From SIG480 sp045636865 (GTDB lineage: Bacteria > Bacillota > Clostridia > Oscillospirales > JAAYXM01), in NCBI GenBank assembly GCA_045636865.1, contig JAZTYJ010000019.1, positions 1-64,000 of the forward strand: a stretch of 64,000 bases of DNA, given 5' to 3'. Made by a program: the position numbers and the translations under genes. The notes beneath the pieces are model-generated. The model made no database searches and was not told the origin of the DNA. It saw nothing but the letters and a program-made list of their open reading frames with translations. Positions 38,462 to 47,292 of the stretch are shown here, piece after piece. The stretch's first letter is position 1, and each line of letters starts with the position of its first letter.

Positions 38462-39631
38462 TTATTCCTGACATTCAAGATATGCCTTGTAGAAGAGCTT
38501 TGCATCGTGTTCAAAAAGACATTTCTTGTCAAAGAATGCTTTGACTTTCGGTTTTGCGAGAGTGGGTCCGCACATAATCTGCTCATAATCCATTGCGGGA
38601 TGGGAATTGATTTCGCAAAGCTTCATGCCGTCCTGCGTGATGATGATGTCAAGTCCGAGATAATCGAGAGAAGAAACGTGCTGACAGAGATCGTCTATCT
38701 TCTGACGTACATATTTCCAGTTGGGGAGGCTTGATTTGCTCCACTCTATGCCTGTGTCCGGATGTTTTGTGAGCATCCATTTGCCGTCAGGACAAAAACG
38801 CTTGTATCTTATGCAGAAATCGTTGTATTTGCCGGTTTCAAAGTCAAAGCCGACACCGACTCCTCCTGATGAGAGGTTACTTGCGCCGCCGTTTGTTGAA
38901 GTTCCGAATCGTGCATAGGAAACTGCACACGACCATGTAGCAGGGGAGTAGAGGGTTTTTTTCGGATCCTTTACCATAATTACTCTCAAGGTGCACTCGC
39001 TGTCAGGCCAGACCTTTGCAAGTTCTTCGTGCTGATGGGCATATTCTGTAATTATGTAGTTGCGCATTGAATCGCGGATTTCTTCAAAACGCTTCATATC
39101 TATCTGCTTGTTGTTTTCGAGCATTACGCCGTCTTTGAGTTCAAGCTTGATAAAGCCGAGACCTCCGGATGTTCCGGAATTTGGCTTCATAGCAAGAATG
39201 CCTTTGTGTCTGAGGAGATTGATGAGAAAATCCTCATCTTTTCCGATGCACTCGGGAAGATCCATAAGATAAGTATAACTGCCGTCGTTTTCAACGTAGG
39301 CGTAGTATTCGGGCATGGTGCTCTCACAACCGTTGCTGTTGAGAACATATTTGAGAGTTGTTTTGTCAAGCCACTTTAAAAAGTGGTTGTTGAGAGGATG
39401 GAGCATAAAGTATTGATAATCGGGAATGAAGGATTTATAGTTTTCTTCCGTAAGCCCGTAAAGCTCTATTCTGCCGGGGTAAAAACCTCTCTCAAGAGCC
39501 CAACGTGCCTGTTCCGGAGTTGCCGGAAAAGCCTTTTCGTCATCTGAAAGCTTCTTTACAAACATCCTTGCCCATTTATAGTCCATTCCCAGTTCGCGGA
39601 CTTTATCAAGTAATTTATCATAATTGGTCAT
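38462..39631 (-). CDS. Sugar-transfer-associated ATP-grasp protein, 389 aa
   Basis: Matches the ATP-grasp group found with polysaccharide genes. GILAMKPNSGTSGGLGFIKLELKDG is the nucleotide-binding loop, NYIITEYAHQHEELAKVWPDS and ECTLRVIMVKDP follow, and LDIIITQDGMKLCEINSHPAMDYEQ holds the metal-binding E-x-N. It probably joins an amino acid or other carboxylate to a sugar or polymer; this is inference from the fold. Divergent from the polysaccharide operon with its own promoter. Confidence 0.82.
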   Translation of the reverse strand: MTNYDKLLDKVRELGMDYKWARMFVKKLSDDEKAFPATPEQARWALERGFYPGRIELYGLTEENYKSFIPDYQYFMLHPLNNHFLKWLDKTTLKYVLNSNGCESTMPEYYAYVENDGSYTYLMDLPECIGKDEDFLINLLRHKGILAMKPNSGTSGGLGFIKLELKDGVMLENNKQIDMKRFEEIRDSMRNYIITEYAHQHEELAKVWPDSECTLRVIMVKDPKKTLYSPATWSCAVSYARFGTSTNGGASNLSSGGVGVGFDFETGKYNDFCIRYKRFCPDGKWMLTKHPDTGIEWSKSSLPNWKYVRQKIDDLCQHVSSLDYLGLDIIITQDGMKLCEINSHPAMDYEQIMCGPTLAKPKVKAFFDKKCLFEHDAKLFYKAYLECQE

Positions 39632-39669
39632 AATGGCAACTTCCTTTCAAATAATTACAACTCACAAAT

Positions 39670-39698
39670 ATATTATCATAAATGTAAAAATATTGCAA
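39670..39698 (-). promoter_or_regulatory. Promoter of the minus-strand ATP-grasp gene
   Basis: On the minus strand TTGCAA (39693-39698), 17 bases, TAATAT (39670-39675), 39 bases before the start codon. Confidence 0.65.
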
Positions 39699-39746
39699 GT
39701 AATTAAAAAAATAGCAACTTTTATGAAAAAAAGAGAGCGTTTTAGG

Positions 39747-39775
39747 TTGAATTTCAGATGCCATTATGGTATCAT
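39747..39775 (+). promoter_or_regulatory. Promoter of the surface polysaccharide operon
   Basis: TTGAAT (39747-39752), 17 bases, TATCAT (39770-39775), 43 bases before the first start codon. No other good promoter or terminator was noticed through the following 16 kb, so the locus may be one long transcript. Confidence 0.65.
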
Positions 39776-39818
39776 ATAAATGTATATTTGTGCGCAGAAT
39801 AAAAGGAAGGGTGCGAAA

Positions 39819-40484
39819 ATGAGAAAATTCAATCTTTTTTTAAAAAGAACTTTTGATATCATTGTAAGCCTTGTTATCATAGTTGTGCTGACTGTTATAC
39901 CTTTCTTCATAATTGTTCCGATTCTGATCAGAGCAACTTCAAAGGGCCCTGCAATTTTTACGCAGGAAAGGGTTGGCAAAGACGGCAAGTTATTTAAGAT
40001 TTACAAGTTCCGCACAATGAGGATACCTGAAGACAGCCTTGATGAGAACGGAAACGAACTTACACCAAAAGAGAGAATAACAAAGGTTGGACGTTTTTTG
40101 AGAAAAACAAGTCTTGACGAACTAGCTCAGGTCTTCAATATTTTAAACGGAACTATGAGTATAGTCGGACCAAGACCTACGCTTCCGCATCAGATTGAAA
40201 ATTACAGCGAAAGACATCATCGTCGCCATGAAATGCGTCCCGGTGTTACGGGATGGGCACAGGTCAACGGACGTAACGAGCTCACATGGACCGAGAAGAT
40301 TGAGTTTGATATTGAATACATAGATAAATTCAATTTCCTTTTTGACATAAAAATTCTTTTCAAAACAGTTGGCGTCGTTTTGTTGGGAAAAGGTATTGAG
40401 TTTACAAAGAGCGATAACTTAAGCAAATTCAAAACGGCTGAAGAGACACTGGAAGTCGAGGTTTCTGAAGAAACAAAAGTCTGA
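39819..40484 (+). CDS. Undecaprenyl-phosphate sugar-1-phosphate transferase, 221 aa
   Basis: Starts surface-glycan repeat-unit assembly by moving a sugar phosphate from a UDP-sugar to undecaprenyl phosphate at the membrane. One hydrophobic segment lies at about 12-35 (reentrant helix), then GPAIFTQERVGKDGKLFKIYKFRTMR, KTSLDELAQVFNILNGTMSIVGPRPTLP and RHEMRPGVTGWAQVNGRN: all hallmarks of the PglC/WcaJ catalytic domain, including the Asp-Glu pair. Short form without extra N-terminal helices. ATG 39819 follows AAGGAAGG. Confidence 0.94.
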   Translation: MRKFNLFLKRTFDIIVSLVIIVVLTVIPFFIIVPILIRATSKGPAIFTQERVGKDGKLFKIYKFRTMRIPEDSLDENGNELTPKERITKVGRFLRKTSLDELAQVFNILNGTMSIVGPRPTLPHQIENYSERHHRRHEMRPGVTGWAQVNGRNELTWTEKIEFDIEYIDKFNFLFDIKILFKTVGVVLLGKGIEFTKSDNLSKFKTAEETLEVEVSEETKV

Positions 40485-40501
40485 TTTTAAGGAGCGGCTT
40501 T

Positions 40502-41737
40502 ATGAAGGCACTTGTTCTTTGCGGAGGTTTGCCGCAGATTGCATTGATAAAGGATTTAAAGGCACGAGGAATTAAAACTCTTCTCGCGGATATGAACGAC
40601 AAGGTTGCGGCGCGCGAGTATGCCGATGAGTTTTACAAGGTCTCTGTTCTTGATGTTGACGCGGTAAGAAACCTTGCAAGAGAACAGAAGGTGGATTTTG
40701 TAATAACTGTCTGTGCAGATCAGGTTCTTCAGGTTTCGGCTGAGGTTTCAAGAGATCTGGGACTTCCGTGTTACATAGACTTTGAGACGGCAGAGAATGT
40801 TTCGAAAAAGTCGTATATGAAAGATACTTTTGTAAAGAGCGGAGTTCCGACATCAAGATTTGTTATAATGGAGACCTTTGACGAAGAAAAGACAGATCAT
40901 CTTGAGTATCCGATAATTGTAAAGCCGGTTGATGCTTACAGCTCACGCGGCGTAACAAAGGTTTCAAATGTTAATGAGCTTCGCGCAGCGTTTGACAAAG
41001 CAAAGAGTATAAGCCGCACGGGAAACGTGATCATTGAGGAGTTCGTCGAAGGACGCGAAATTTCGGTTGACGTTTACGTTGAAGATGGAAAAGCACATAT
41101 CCTCTGTATGACAGAGCTTTTCAAAATAGGTGAAGGCGGCAAGTTTATAATAAACCGCAGCTATTTTCCGGCTGCCGTTTCAGATGATATTGCGGCGCAG
41201 ATAGCGGACACGGCACAGAAAATTGCCGATGGCTTTAAGCTTAAAAATACGCCGATGCTTGTGCAGCTTATTACTGACGGGAAGAAAATATCCGTTGTTG
41301 AGTTCTGTGCAAGAACAGGCGGCGGAATAAAGTTCCTTATGATTAAAAAGCATACCGGATTTGACGTTGTCAAGGCGGTTGCGGACCTGACTTTAGGACT
41401 CTTGCCGCACGTTGGAGAACTTAAAAAGCCGGATAAAATAACGCTCAATGAGTTCGTATATTGCTTTGATGGTGTGCTTGATCATTTGGAAGGCTTTGAT
41501 GAGCTTTTAAAAGAAGGAATCATTGATGAGTTTTCCCGATTCAAGGCTCCGGGAACTGCTTTCGGAGAGATTAACGGAAGCGGAGACCGCGTTGCATACT
41601 TCAGCATATCGGCAAGCTCGGAAGAGGAGCTTATTAAGCGGCATAAGCTTGCAAACGGCAGAATCCGTGCAGTTTCAGTTGACGGGAAAGACCTTATAAG
41701 ACACGATCTTCTTGAAAAATTTCACAGGGAGAAATAA
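40502..41737 (+). CDS. ATP-grasp domain protein of the polysaccharide locus, 411 aa
   Basis: Carbamoyl-phosphate-synthase/biotin-carboxylase-like ATP-grasp. The N-terminal Rossmann part MKALVLCGGLPQIALIKDLKARGIKTLLAD is followed by VKPVDAYSSRGVTKV (glycine-rich loop), IIEEFVEGREISVDVYVEDG and VVEFCARTGGGIKF. Likely forms an amide or similar bond on a sugar or lipid-linked intermediate. Seventeen bases after the sugar transferase. Exact substrates unknown. Confidence 0.85.
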   Translation: MKALVLCGGLPQIALIKDLKARGIKTLLADMNDKVAAREYADEFYKVSVLDVDAVRNLAREQKVDFVITVCADQVLQVSAEVSRDLGLPCYIDFETAENVSKKSYMKDTFVKSGVPTSRFVIMETFDEEKTDHLEYPIIVKPVDAYSSRGVTKVSNVNELRAAFDKAKSISRTGNVIIEEFVEGREISVDVYVEDGKAHILCMTELFKIGEGGKFIINRSYFPAAVSDDIAAQIADTAQKIADGFKLKNTPMLVQLITDGKKISVVEFCARTGGGIKFLMIKKHTGFDVVKAVADLTLGLLPHVGELKKPDKITLNEFVYCFDGVLDHLEGFDELLKEGIIDEFSRFKAPGTAFGEINGSGDRVAYFSISASSEEELIKRHKLANGRIRAVSVDGKDLIRHDLLEKFHREK

Positions 41738-41778
41738 AGAAAGCCATAGTGTTAGATAAGAAATTGAGGATAGATTCT

Positions 41779-42975
41779 ATGAAAAAAGATGTAGTAATCG
41801 TGGCGAATTTTTGTGGAGAATTTAATTCTGCAAATAATGGCAGATTTAAAAACATTGCCAACATGCTATCTGAAGAGTGTGATATTGAAATTATCACTAG
41901 CGATTTCAGACACGGAACAAAAACACCAAAGACGGATTTTTCTGTAGATGGCAATTTTAAAGCAACTTTTATCCATGAACCGCATTATTCGAAAAATATT
42001 TGTATAAAGAGATTTTTTGCTCACTACATTTTTTCGAAAAATGTCAGAAAGTATCTTGAGCAAAGAAAAGTTCCGGACCTTCTGTACTGTGCGGTTCCCT
42101 CACTTGATGTAGCATTTGAAGTGGCGAAATATGCGAAAAAGAAAAAGATTAACTTCATCCTGGATATTCAGGATTTGTGGCCCGAAGCCTTCCGTATGGT
42201 TTTTGACATTCCGGTTGTGAGTGATATCATTTACGGTCCTATGATGAGAAAAGCAAATAAAATATACTCCGCGGCGGATGAAGTTGTTGCGGTTTCAAAG
42301 ACATATGCGGATCGTGCAATGATTGTGAACAAAAAATGCAAGACACCTATAGTCGCCTTTCTTGGAACTGATTTGGATAAGGTTGATATTGAAATAAAAA
42401 ATCCTTTGATTGTCCAAAAAGAAGGAAATGAAATTTTCATGGCATACATTGGAACATTGGGAAACAGTTACGATTTAATAAGTGTTTTGTCTGCGATGAA
42501 ATTGCTGAAAGAGGAAGGCAGAGCGAAAGAACTTAAGTTTATTGTTATGGGTAGTGGGCAGCTGAAGGAAAAGTTCGAGGAGTTTGCAAGAGAAAACGAA
42601 CTGAATGTTGTATTTACAGGAAAGCTTCCATATCCACAAATGATAGCGGAACTTGCATATTGTGATTTTGCAGTTAATCCGATAAAAGCAAAGTCGGCGG
42701 GAAGTATCATAAATAAGGTTGGCGATTACGCGGCAGTCGGAATTCCCGTTGTTAATACGCAGAATTGCGAGGAGTACAGAAATCTGATTGATGAATACGG
42801 GGCCGGAATCAATTGCGAGAACGGAAATATTCGGGACTTGGCAGATGCAATAGAAAAAATGCACGATGATGCCGAATTGAGAGTGCGGATGGGGAAGGCA
42901 AATCGCAGATTGGCAGAGGATAAATTCAACAGATCGACGTCTTACAAAAAAATATGTGAGTTGATACTAAAATGA
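41779..42975 (+). CDS. Glycosyltransferase, GT4-like, 398 aa
   Basis: Two Rossmann domains of the GT-B type. KKDVVIVANFCGEFNSANNGRFKN begins the acceptor half; FLGTDLDKVDIE, FMAYIGTLGNSYDL, NVVFTGKLPYPQMIAELAYCDFAVNPI and KSAGSIINKVGDYAAVGIPVVN form the donor half, with an E-type motif in the last. Adds one sugar to the lipid-linked repeat. ATG 41779 is nine bases from GAGG. From here codon use becomes more A/T-rich. Confidence 0.9.
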   Translation: MKKDVVIVANFCGEFNSANNGRFKNIANMLSEECDIEIITSDFRHGTKTPKTDFSVDGNFKATFIHEPHYSKNICIKRFFAHYIFSKNVRKYLEQRKVPDLLYCAVPSLDVAFEVAKYAKKKKINFILDIQDLWPEAFRMVFDIPVVSDIIYGPMMRKANKIYSAADEVVAVSKTYADRAMIVNKKCKTPIVAFLGTDLDKVDIEIKNPLIVQKEGNEIFMAYIGTLGNSYDLISVLSAMKLLKEEGRAKELKFIVMGSGQLKEKFEEFARENELNVVFTGKLPYPQMIAELAYCDFAVNPIKAKSAGSIINKVGDYAAVGIPVVNTQNCEEYRNLIDEYGAGINCENGNIRDLADAIEKMHDDAELRVRMGKANRRLAEDKFNRSTSYKKICELILK

Positions 42976-44189
42976 AAGTTTTAATAATAAGCCACAATTG
43001 CTTTAGTCGGACACAAAACATGGGAAAAACGCTGATGTCCCTTTTCAGCGAGTTTAAAAAAGAGGATCTCATGCAACTCTATTTTCATCCGGCTATACCG
43101 ACGGTGGACTGTTGTGATAACTACTATAGAATAACTGATAGGGACGCAATCAATTCTATTTTGAAGAGGGGAAGTTGCGGCAAAACCGTAAGTGCGGATA
43201 TAAGAAGAGGTTGTGAAATTAAAACCGAACAAGAGAGCGGGAAGATAAAAAACAAAAGTTTTTTTATGCGCAGAATAAGAGATTTGCTTTGGGAAATAAG
43301 CGCATGGAAAAGTGCAGGCCTTAAAAAGTGGCTCCTTGAAGGGAGCCCCGATATAGTGTTTTTTGCATCAGGTGATGCGGTGTTTTCGCAAAAGATAGCG
43401 AGATGGGTATCAAAGTTTCTTGATATTCCGCTCGTTACATATGTCTGTGATGAATACTATTTTTACCATAAAGGTTTGCTCAAAAGGGTATTGACTAAAA
43501 ATATCGCAAAGACGATTAAATCATCAGAAAGAGTTATTGCGATTTGTGAGGACTTGGGAAAGATTTATTTTGAAACATTCGGAACAGAGTATGATGCTGT
43601 TATGACCGGAAGTTCTTTTGAGGCGGGAAGCCTTGAGAAGAAAAAGTGTGAGGAAATATCATATATCGGAAATACAGCGCTCAACCGGTGGAAAAGTCTG
43701 ATAGATATTGCTGACGTTTTAGATGATTTAAACAGGGAAAATTCATGGAACTATAAGCTTGTTTATTACGGAAGCAAAAATTGTGAACTTGAAAACAAGA
43801 TAGAATACGGCGGCTTTTTGAACGTGGAAGGAATTGCGCAGGCAATGTCAAAGAGCTGTATGCTTGTGCACGTTGAAACCTTTGATAAGGAATACATTCC
43901 GAGGCTTGAATATTCTGTTTCTACAAAAATTGCAGACAGTCTTGCAAGTGGCAGTTGTATGCTTGCGTACGGACCGGGAAAACTTGCATCGATGAAACAC
44001 CTTGTGCGGAACAATTGCTGTGTTTTTGCAGAAAACAAGGCTGATCTGAAAAGGGAACTTGGCAAGATTTTTCTCGCCGAGCAGGAAATAGCAAAAAAAG
44101 AAGCAAATGCTCTTGAAACTGCAAGAAAGTTTCATAATAGCAAGACAAATAGTTTAAAACTTCGTAAAATACTTGAAGAACTTGCATAG
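42972..44189 (+). CDS. Putative glycosyltransferase, 405 aa
   Basis: GT-B-like: KVLIISHNCFSRTQNMGKTLMSLF at the start, DIVFFASGDAVFSQKIARWVSK and VTYVCDEYYFYHKG mid-way, SERVIAICEDLGKIY, ISYIGNTALNRWKSLIDIAD and, near the end, SVSTKIADSLASGSCMLAYGPG. The donor-site motifs are weaker than in the preceding gene, and a family number cannot be given. ATGA overlap with the upstream gene. Confidence 0.78.
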   Translation: MKVLIISHNCFSRTQNMGKTLMSLFSEFKKEDLMQLYFHPAIPTVDCCDNYYRITDRDAINSILKRGSCGKTVSADIRRGCEIKTEQESGKIKNKSFFMRRIRDLLWEISAWKSAGLKKWLLEGSPDIVFFASGDAVFSQKIARWVSKFLDIPLVTYVCDEYYFYHKGLLKRVLTKNIAKTIKSSERVIAICEDLGKIYFETFGTEYDAVMTGSSFEAGSLEKKKCEEISYIGNTALNRWKSLIDIADVLDDLNRENSWNYKLVYYGSKNCELENKIEYGGFLNVEGIAQAMSKSCMLVHVETFDKEYIPRLEYSVSTKIADSLASGSCMLAYGPGKLASMKHLVRNNCCVFAENKADLKRELGKIFLAEQEIAKKEANALETARKFHNSKTNSLKLRKILEELA

Positions 44190-44219
44190 GTAAATATTTG
44201 AAGACTATGGGTGGAAAGA

Positions 44220-45488
44220 ATGAAAAAAAGCAATGAGAATCAATTGATTAATGGCAAGGAGAGAAAAAAGGAAAAGCTGGAGAGTACTCTGGTTTTTACG
44301 TTGTGCTTTGTCTTGTTTGCTCCGTCATTGAATAATTATTTAAACTGCTTTTTACAAACGGGATTAAAGTATGAGGTGAAATATATTTCGGAAGCGGTTT
44401 ACATTGCTTTGGCCGGACTTGGAGCTATACAGGCTTTCAGATGCTTCTACAAGGATATGATAGTTTTAACAATAGCCTTATTCCTGATTATCGGAGGGGC
44501 TTGCAGCTTTTTTATTTATCCGGAAATAAGAGATGTAATTTATGGAGACCCGGTAGATCTGATATACAATCCGTTGAATAAGCTTGTGTTTTTCTGCGTT
44601 CCTGCGCTCATTTATTCGTCGTTTATATCCGATTTTGAAAAGTTGTTCGGTGCTATGGTCAAATGGGCTCGGGTTACTGTCATAACAGGCGTTTTTACAT
44701 ATGTATTTGTTGTTATCGTAAAAGAAAGAGATTTACAGTACATGGTTTTTTCATATTTTCTGCTGACTTCCATTTGTATCTGTATAGAGAATTTCAGAGG
44801 AACAAAGAACAAGGTTGATCTGGTACTTGCGGTAATAGGCGCCTTTTCGATTTTGTTTTGCGGTGCAAGAGGCGCGGTTGTTTCTTTGCTTTCATATATA
44901 ATACTTCGGGGTATGCTTGGTAATGCAAACGACCTTTCCTTGAAAAAAGCAATGAGGGTTATAGTAGTTGCAATGCTTATGCTTATTTTCTTTTTGTTCT
45001 GGGAACCTATACTTGAATGGTTTTTAGAGATTGGTGAAAAGATGGGGATCTCATCAAGATTCCTTACAGCTATTGAAGAGGGAACCTTGCTTGAAAGTTC
45101 AGGTCGAGACAAGATTTCGCATGCTACATGGAAAGCGATAAAAAGTAATCCGTTGGGATACGGCATATTTGGAGACAGATATGCAACAGGTGCGTATGGA
45201 AATGGGAAATACACTTATTCCCACAATATTCTGTTGGAAAGCATTTGTTCTTTCGGCTTGATTTTCGGAACAATGTTTATAGTAGTATTCTTCAAGCGTA
45301 TCGTCAGGGCTATCAGACAGGAGAAGAAGTTTTACAATATGACAATCTGGTCACTAATACCGTATGGTATCTTCCAACTCTTCTTCTCATCCAGTATGTT
45401 TGAAAATGTTACATTTTATATACTTTTTGCATTGATATTTACAAATAAAACAGGAAGAGTTGATGGACGCAATGAGAAGGTTAGCTAA
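44220..45488 (+). CDS. O-antigen ligase/polymerase-like membrane protein (Wzy-type), 422 aa
   Basis: About ten to eleven hydrophobic segments, with a larger extracytoplasmic loop near residues 270-340 (EEGTLLESSGRDKISHATWKAIKSNPLGYGIFGDRY...YSHNILLE). The pattern GRxxxWxxAxxxxxxxPxxGxG...HNxxLE is the Wzy/WaaL family feature. It should polymerise or ligate the exported repeat units. ATG 44220 is preceded by GGTGGAAAG. Overlaps the next gene by 26 bases. Confidence 0.88.
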   Translation: MKKSNENQLINGKERKKEKLESTLVFTLCFVLFAPSLNNYLNCFLQTGLKYEVKYISEAVYIALAGLGAIQAFRCFYKDMIVLTIALFLIIGGACSFFIYPEIRDVIYGDPVDLIYNPLNKLVFFCVPALIYSSFISDFEKLFGAMVKWARVTVITGVFTYVFVVIVKERDLQYMVFSYFLLTSICICIENFRGTKNKVDLVLAVIGAFSILFCGARGAVVSLLSYIILRGMLGNANDLSLKKAMRVIVVAMLMLIFFLFWEPILEWFLEIGEKMGISSRFLTAIEEGTLLESSGRDKISHATWKAIKSNPLGYGIFGDRYATGAYGNGKYTYSHNILLESICSFGLIFGTMFIVVFFKRIVRAIRQEKKFYNMTIWSLIPYGIFQLFFSSSMFENVTFYILFALIFTNKTGRVDGRNEKVS

Positions 45489-46143
45489 ATTTTTTGTCTG
45501 TTTTTTAAACAAGGTAAAGTACAAGAAAAAAGCTGATATAAAGTTGTCGGCTACGGTGCTTGGGAAGTGCAAATTTGAGGGGAAAAACGCCGTAGGTAAA
45601 AAAAGTCGATTTGTAAATTCTTCGTTGGGGTATGCCTCATATATAGGTCGGAATTGTTCATTTTCAGAGACGAGAATAGGACGGTATTGTTCGATAGGAA
45701 GCGATGTGGCGATAGTTTCGTCAACCCATCCGACGGAAAATATGGTTTCAACGCATCCTTCGTTTTTCTCAAAGAGTTATAAAAATCTTTCGTATGTTGA
45801 AAAGGCGAAATGTGAGGAAATATTGAGAGATGAAAGCGGTTTGCAATGCGAAATCGGCAACGACGTCTGGATAGGAAATAAGGTACTTATAAAGGGTGGA
45901 GTTAAAATCGGCAATGGTGCCGTAATCGGTATGGGCAGCGTTATCACAAAAGATGTTCCGCCTTATGCGATTGTGGGAGGCGTTCCTGCAAAGGTGATAA
46001 GATACCGTGCGGATAAGGAAACTATTGAAAAATTGGAGAAAATGCAGTGGTGGAATAATCCGGAGGAGTGGGTTAGAGAAAATGCAGGGCTTTTTTGCGA
46101 TTTGAAAGCATTTATAGGAGAGTTTGGAAATGAAAATATGTGA
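45463..46143 (+). CDS. Left-handed beta-helix O-acetyltransferase (CatB/LbH type), 226 aa
   Basis: Hexapeptide-repeat acyltransferase. Repeats are visible from SSLGYASYIGRNCSFSETRIGRYCSIGSDV to GNDVWIGNKVLIKGGVKIGNGAVIGMGSVITKDVPPYAIVGGVPAKVIRYR, with the catalytic His in STHPTENMVSTHP. Probably acetylates a sugar of the polymer. ATG 45463 has AGGA seven bases upstream, inside the polymerase gene. Confidence 0.92.
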   Translation: MDAMRRLAKFFVCFLNKVKYKKKADIKLSATVLGKCKFEGKNAVGKKSRFVNSSLGYASYIGRNCSFSETRIGRYCSIGSDVAIVSSTHPTENMVSTHPSFFSKSYKNLSYVEKAKCEEILRDESGLQCEIGNDVWIGNKVLIKGGVKIGNGAVIGMGSVITKDVPPYAIVGGVPAKVIRYRADKETIEKLEKMQWWNNPEEWVRENAGLFCDLKAFIGEFGNENM

Positions 46144-47272
46144 TGTCGTAAAAAACTCAATATGGAATGACCCGCGTGTTCGCAAACAGATAATCAGCTA
46201 TATAGAAAACGGTGTGGATCTTTTTTGCGTTGGAATAAAAAGCAAGGATTACAACGAGGAAGAAGTAAAGAAGATACCGTGCCCTGTAAAATTAGAAGAA
46301 GTTAACAGTAAGCTAAGAAATGCAAATATTTCCGTGTTCAAAAAAATATGGCGTGAGATATCTGTTAACAAGGCTATTGTAAAAACAATAGTTGAGGGTA
46401 ACCCCGATGTAATACATGCAAATGACTTAAACGCGCTCGTGCCTGCTTATAAAGCGGCAAAAAAGATAAAATGCAAGCTTGTTTACGATACTCATGAGGT
46501 TTTTCTCGAAAACGCAGGAGTAGTTTCAAATAAGGTTATGAAATTTATTTGGGGCTATTATGAGAGAAAAATAGTGAAGAAATTAGACCTTATGGTTTGT
46601 GTAAGCCATGCAGCTTCGGATTATTTTGCGGAAAAGTATAAAATAGAAAAGCCGATGGTTGTTACCAACTGCGCGCTCAAAAGTGAAGAGGTTGACAAAA
46701 TCAGCATAGAAAAAAATGATGGATTTGAAGTTTTAAATCACGGAAAGTTTTATTCAGGGCGCGGCTATGAAACTATGGTTGATGCGTGTGCGTTGGTTTC
46801 TGATATGCCGGAAATAAAGCTGGTTGTACGCGGATTTGGGGAACTGGAAGGCGCGATCAGGGAAAAAGCGGAAAAGCTCAAGAACAAAGAACAGTTTAAA
46901 ATATATCCGCCTGTGCTGGTTAAGGATATGATAACGTCGGCAGCAAAGTCCCGTGTTGGAGTTGCAATAACAGTTCCGTACTGTCTGAATTTCAAATTGT
47001 CTGTTTCAAATAAGATTTTTGAGTATGCTTCAGCAGGACTTCCGGTGATTATGTCAGATATTCCGGAACACCGATATCTTAATGATAAATACGGAATCGG
47101 CATTGTTTTAAGAGAAAACACCGCTGAATGTTTAGCTGAGGCCGTAAGAAAATTTTATAACGACAGAGAACTCTATGATCGCTGTGTTGCAGGTGTTGAA
47201 AAAATGTCAATGGAAGTAACATGGGAGAATGAGTTTAAAAAATTGATAGATGCGGAAAAGAAAATGGTATAG
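46130..47272 (+). CDS. Glycosyltransferase, GT4-like, 380 aa
   Basis: GT-B fold: VVKNSIWNDPRVRKQIISYIENG, VIHANDLNALVPAYKAAKKIKCKLVYDTHEVFLEN (typical acceptor-domain stretch), LMVCVSHAASDYFAEKY, FEVLNHGKFYSGRGYETMVDA, and FKLSVSNKIFEYASAGLPVIMSDIPEHRYL with the donor-binding Glu region. AGGAG is nine bases before ATG 46130, inside the end of the acetyltransferase gene. Confidence 0.92.
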   Translation: MKICDVVKNSIWNDPRVRKQIISYIENGVDLFCVGIKSKDYNEEEVKKIPCPVKLEEVNSKLRNANISVFKKIWREISVNKAIVKTIVEGNPDVIHANDLNALVPAYKAAKKIKCKLVYDTHEVFLENAGVVSNKVMKFIWGYYERKIVKKLDLMVCVSHAASDYFAEKYKIEKPMVVTNCALKSEEVDKISIEKNDGFEVLNHGKFYSGRGYETMVDACALVSDMPEIKLVVRGFGELEGAIREKAEKLKNKEQFKIYPPVLVKDMITSAAKSRVGVAITVPYCLNFKLSVSNKIFEYASAGLPVIMSDIPEHRYLNDKYGIGIVLRENTAECLAEAVRKFYNDRELYDRCVAGVEKMSMEVTWENEFKKLIDAEKKMV

Positions 47273-47292
47273 CTTTTTGGGAGAGAAGAGTC

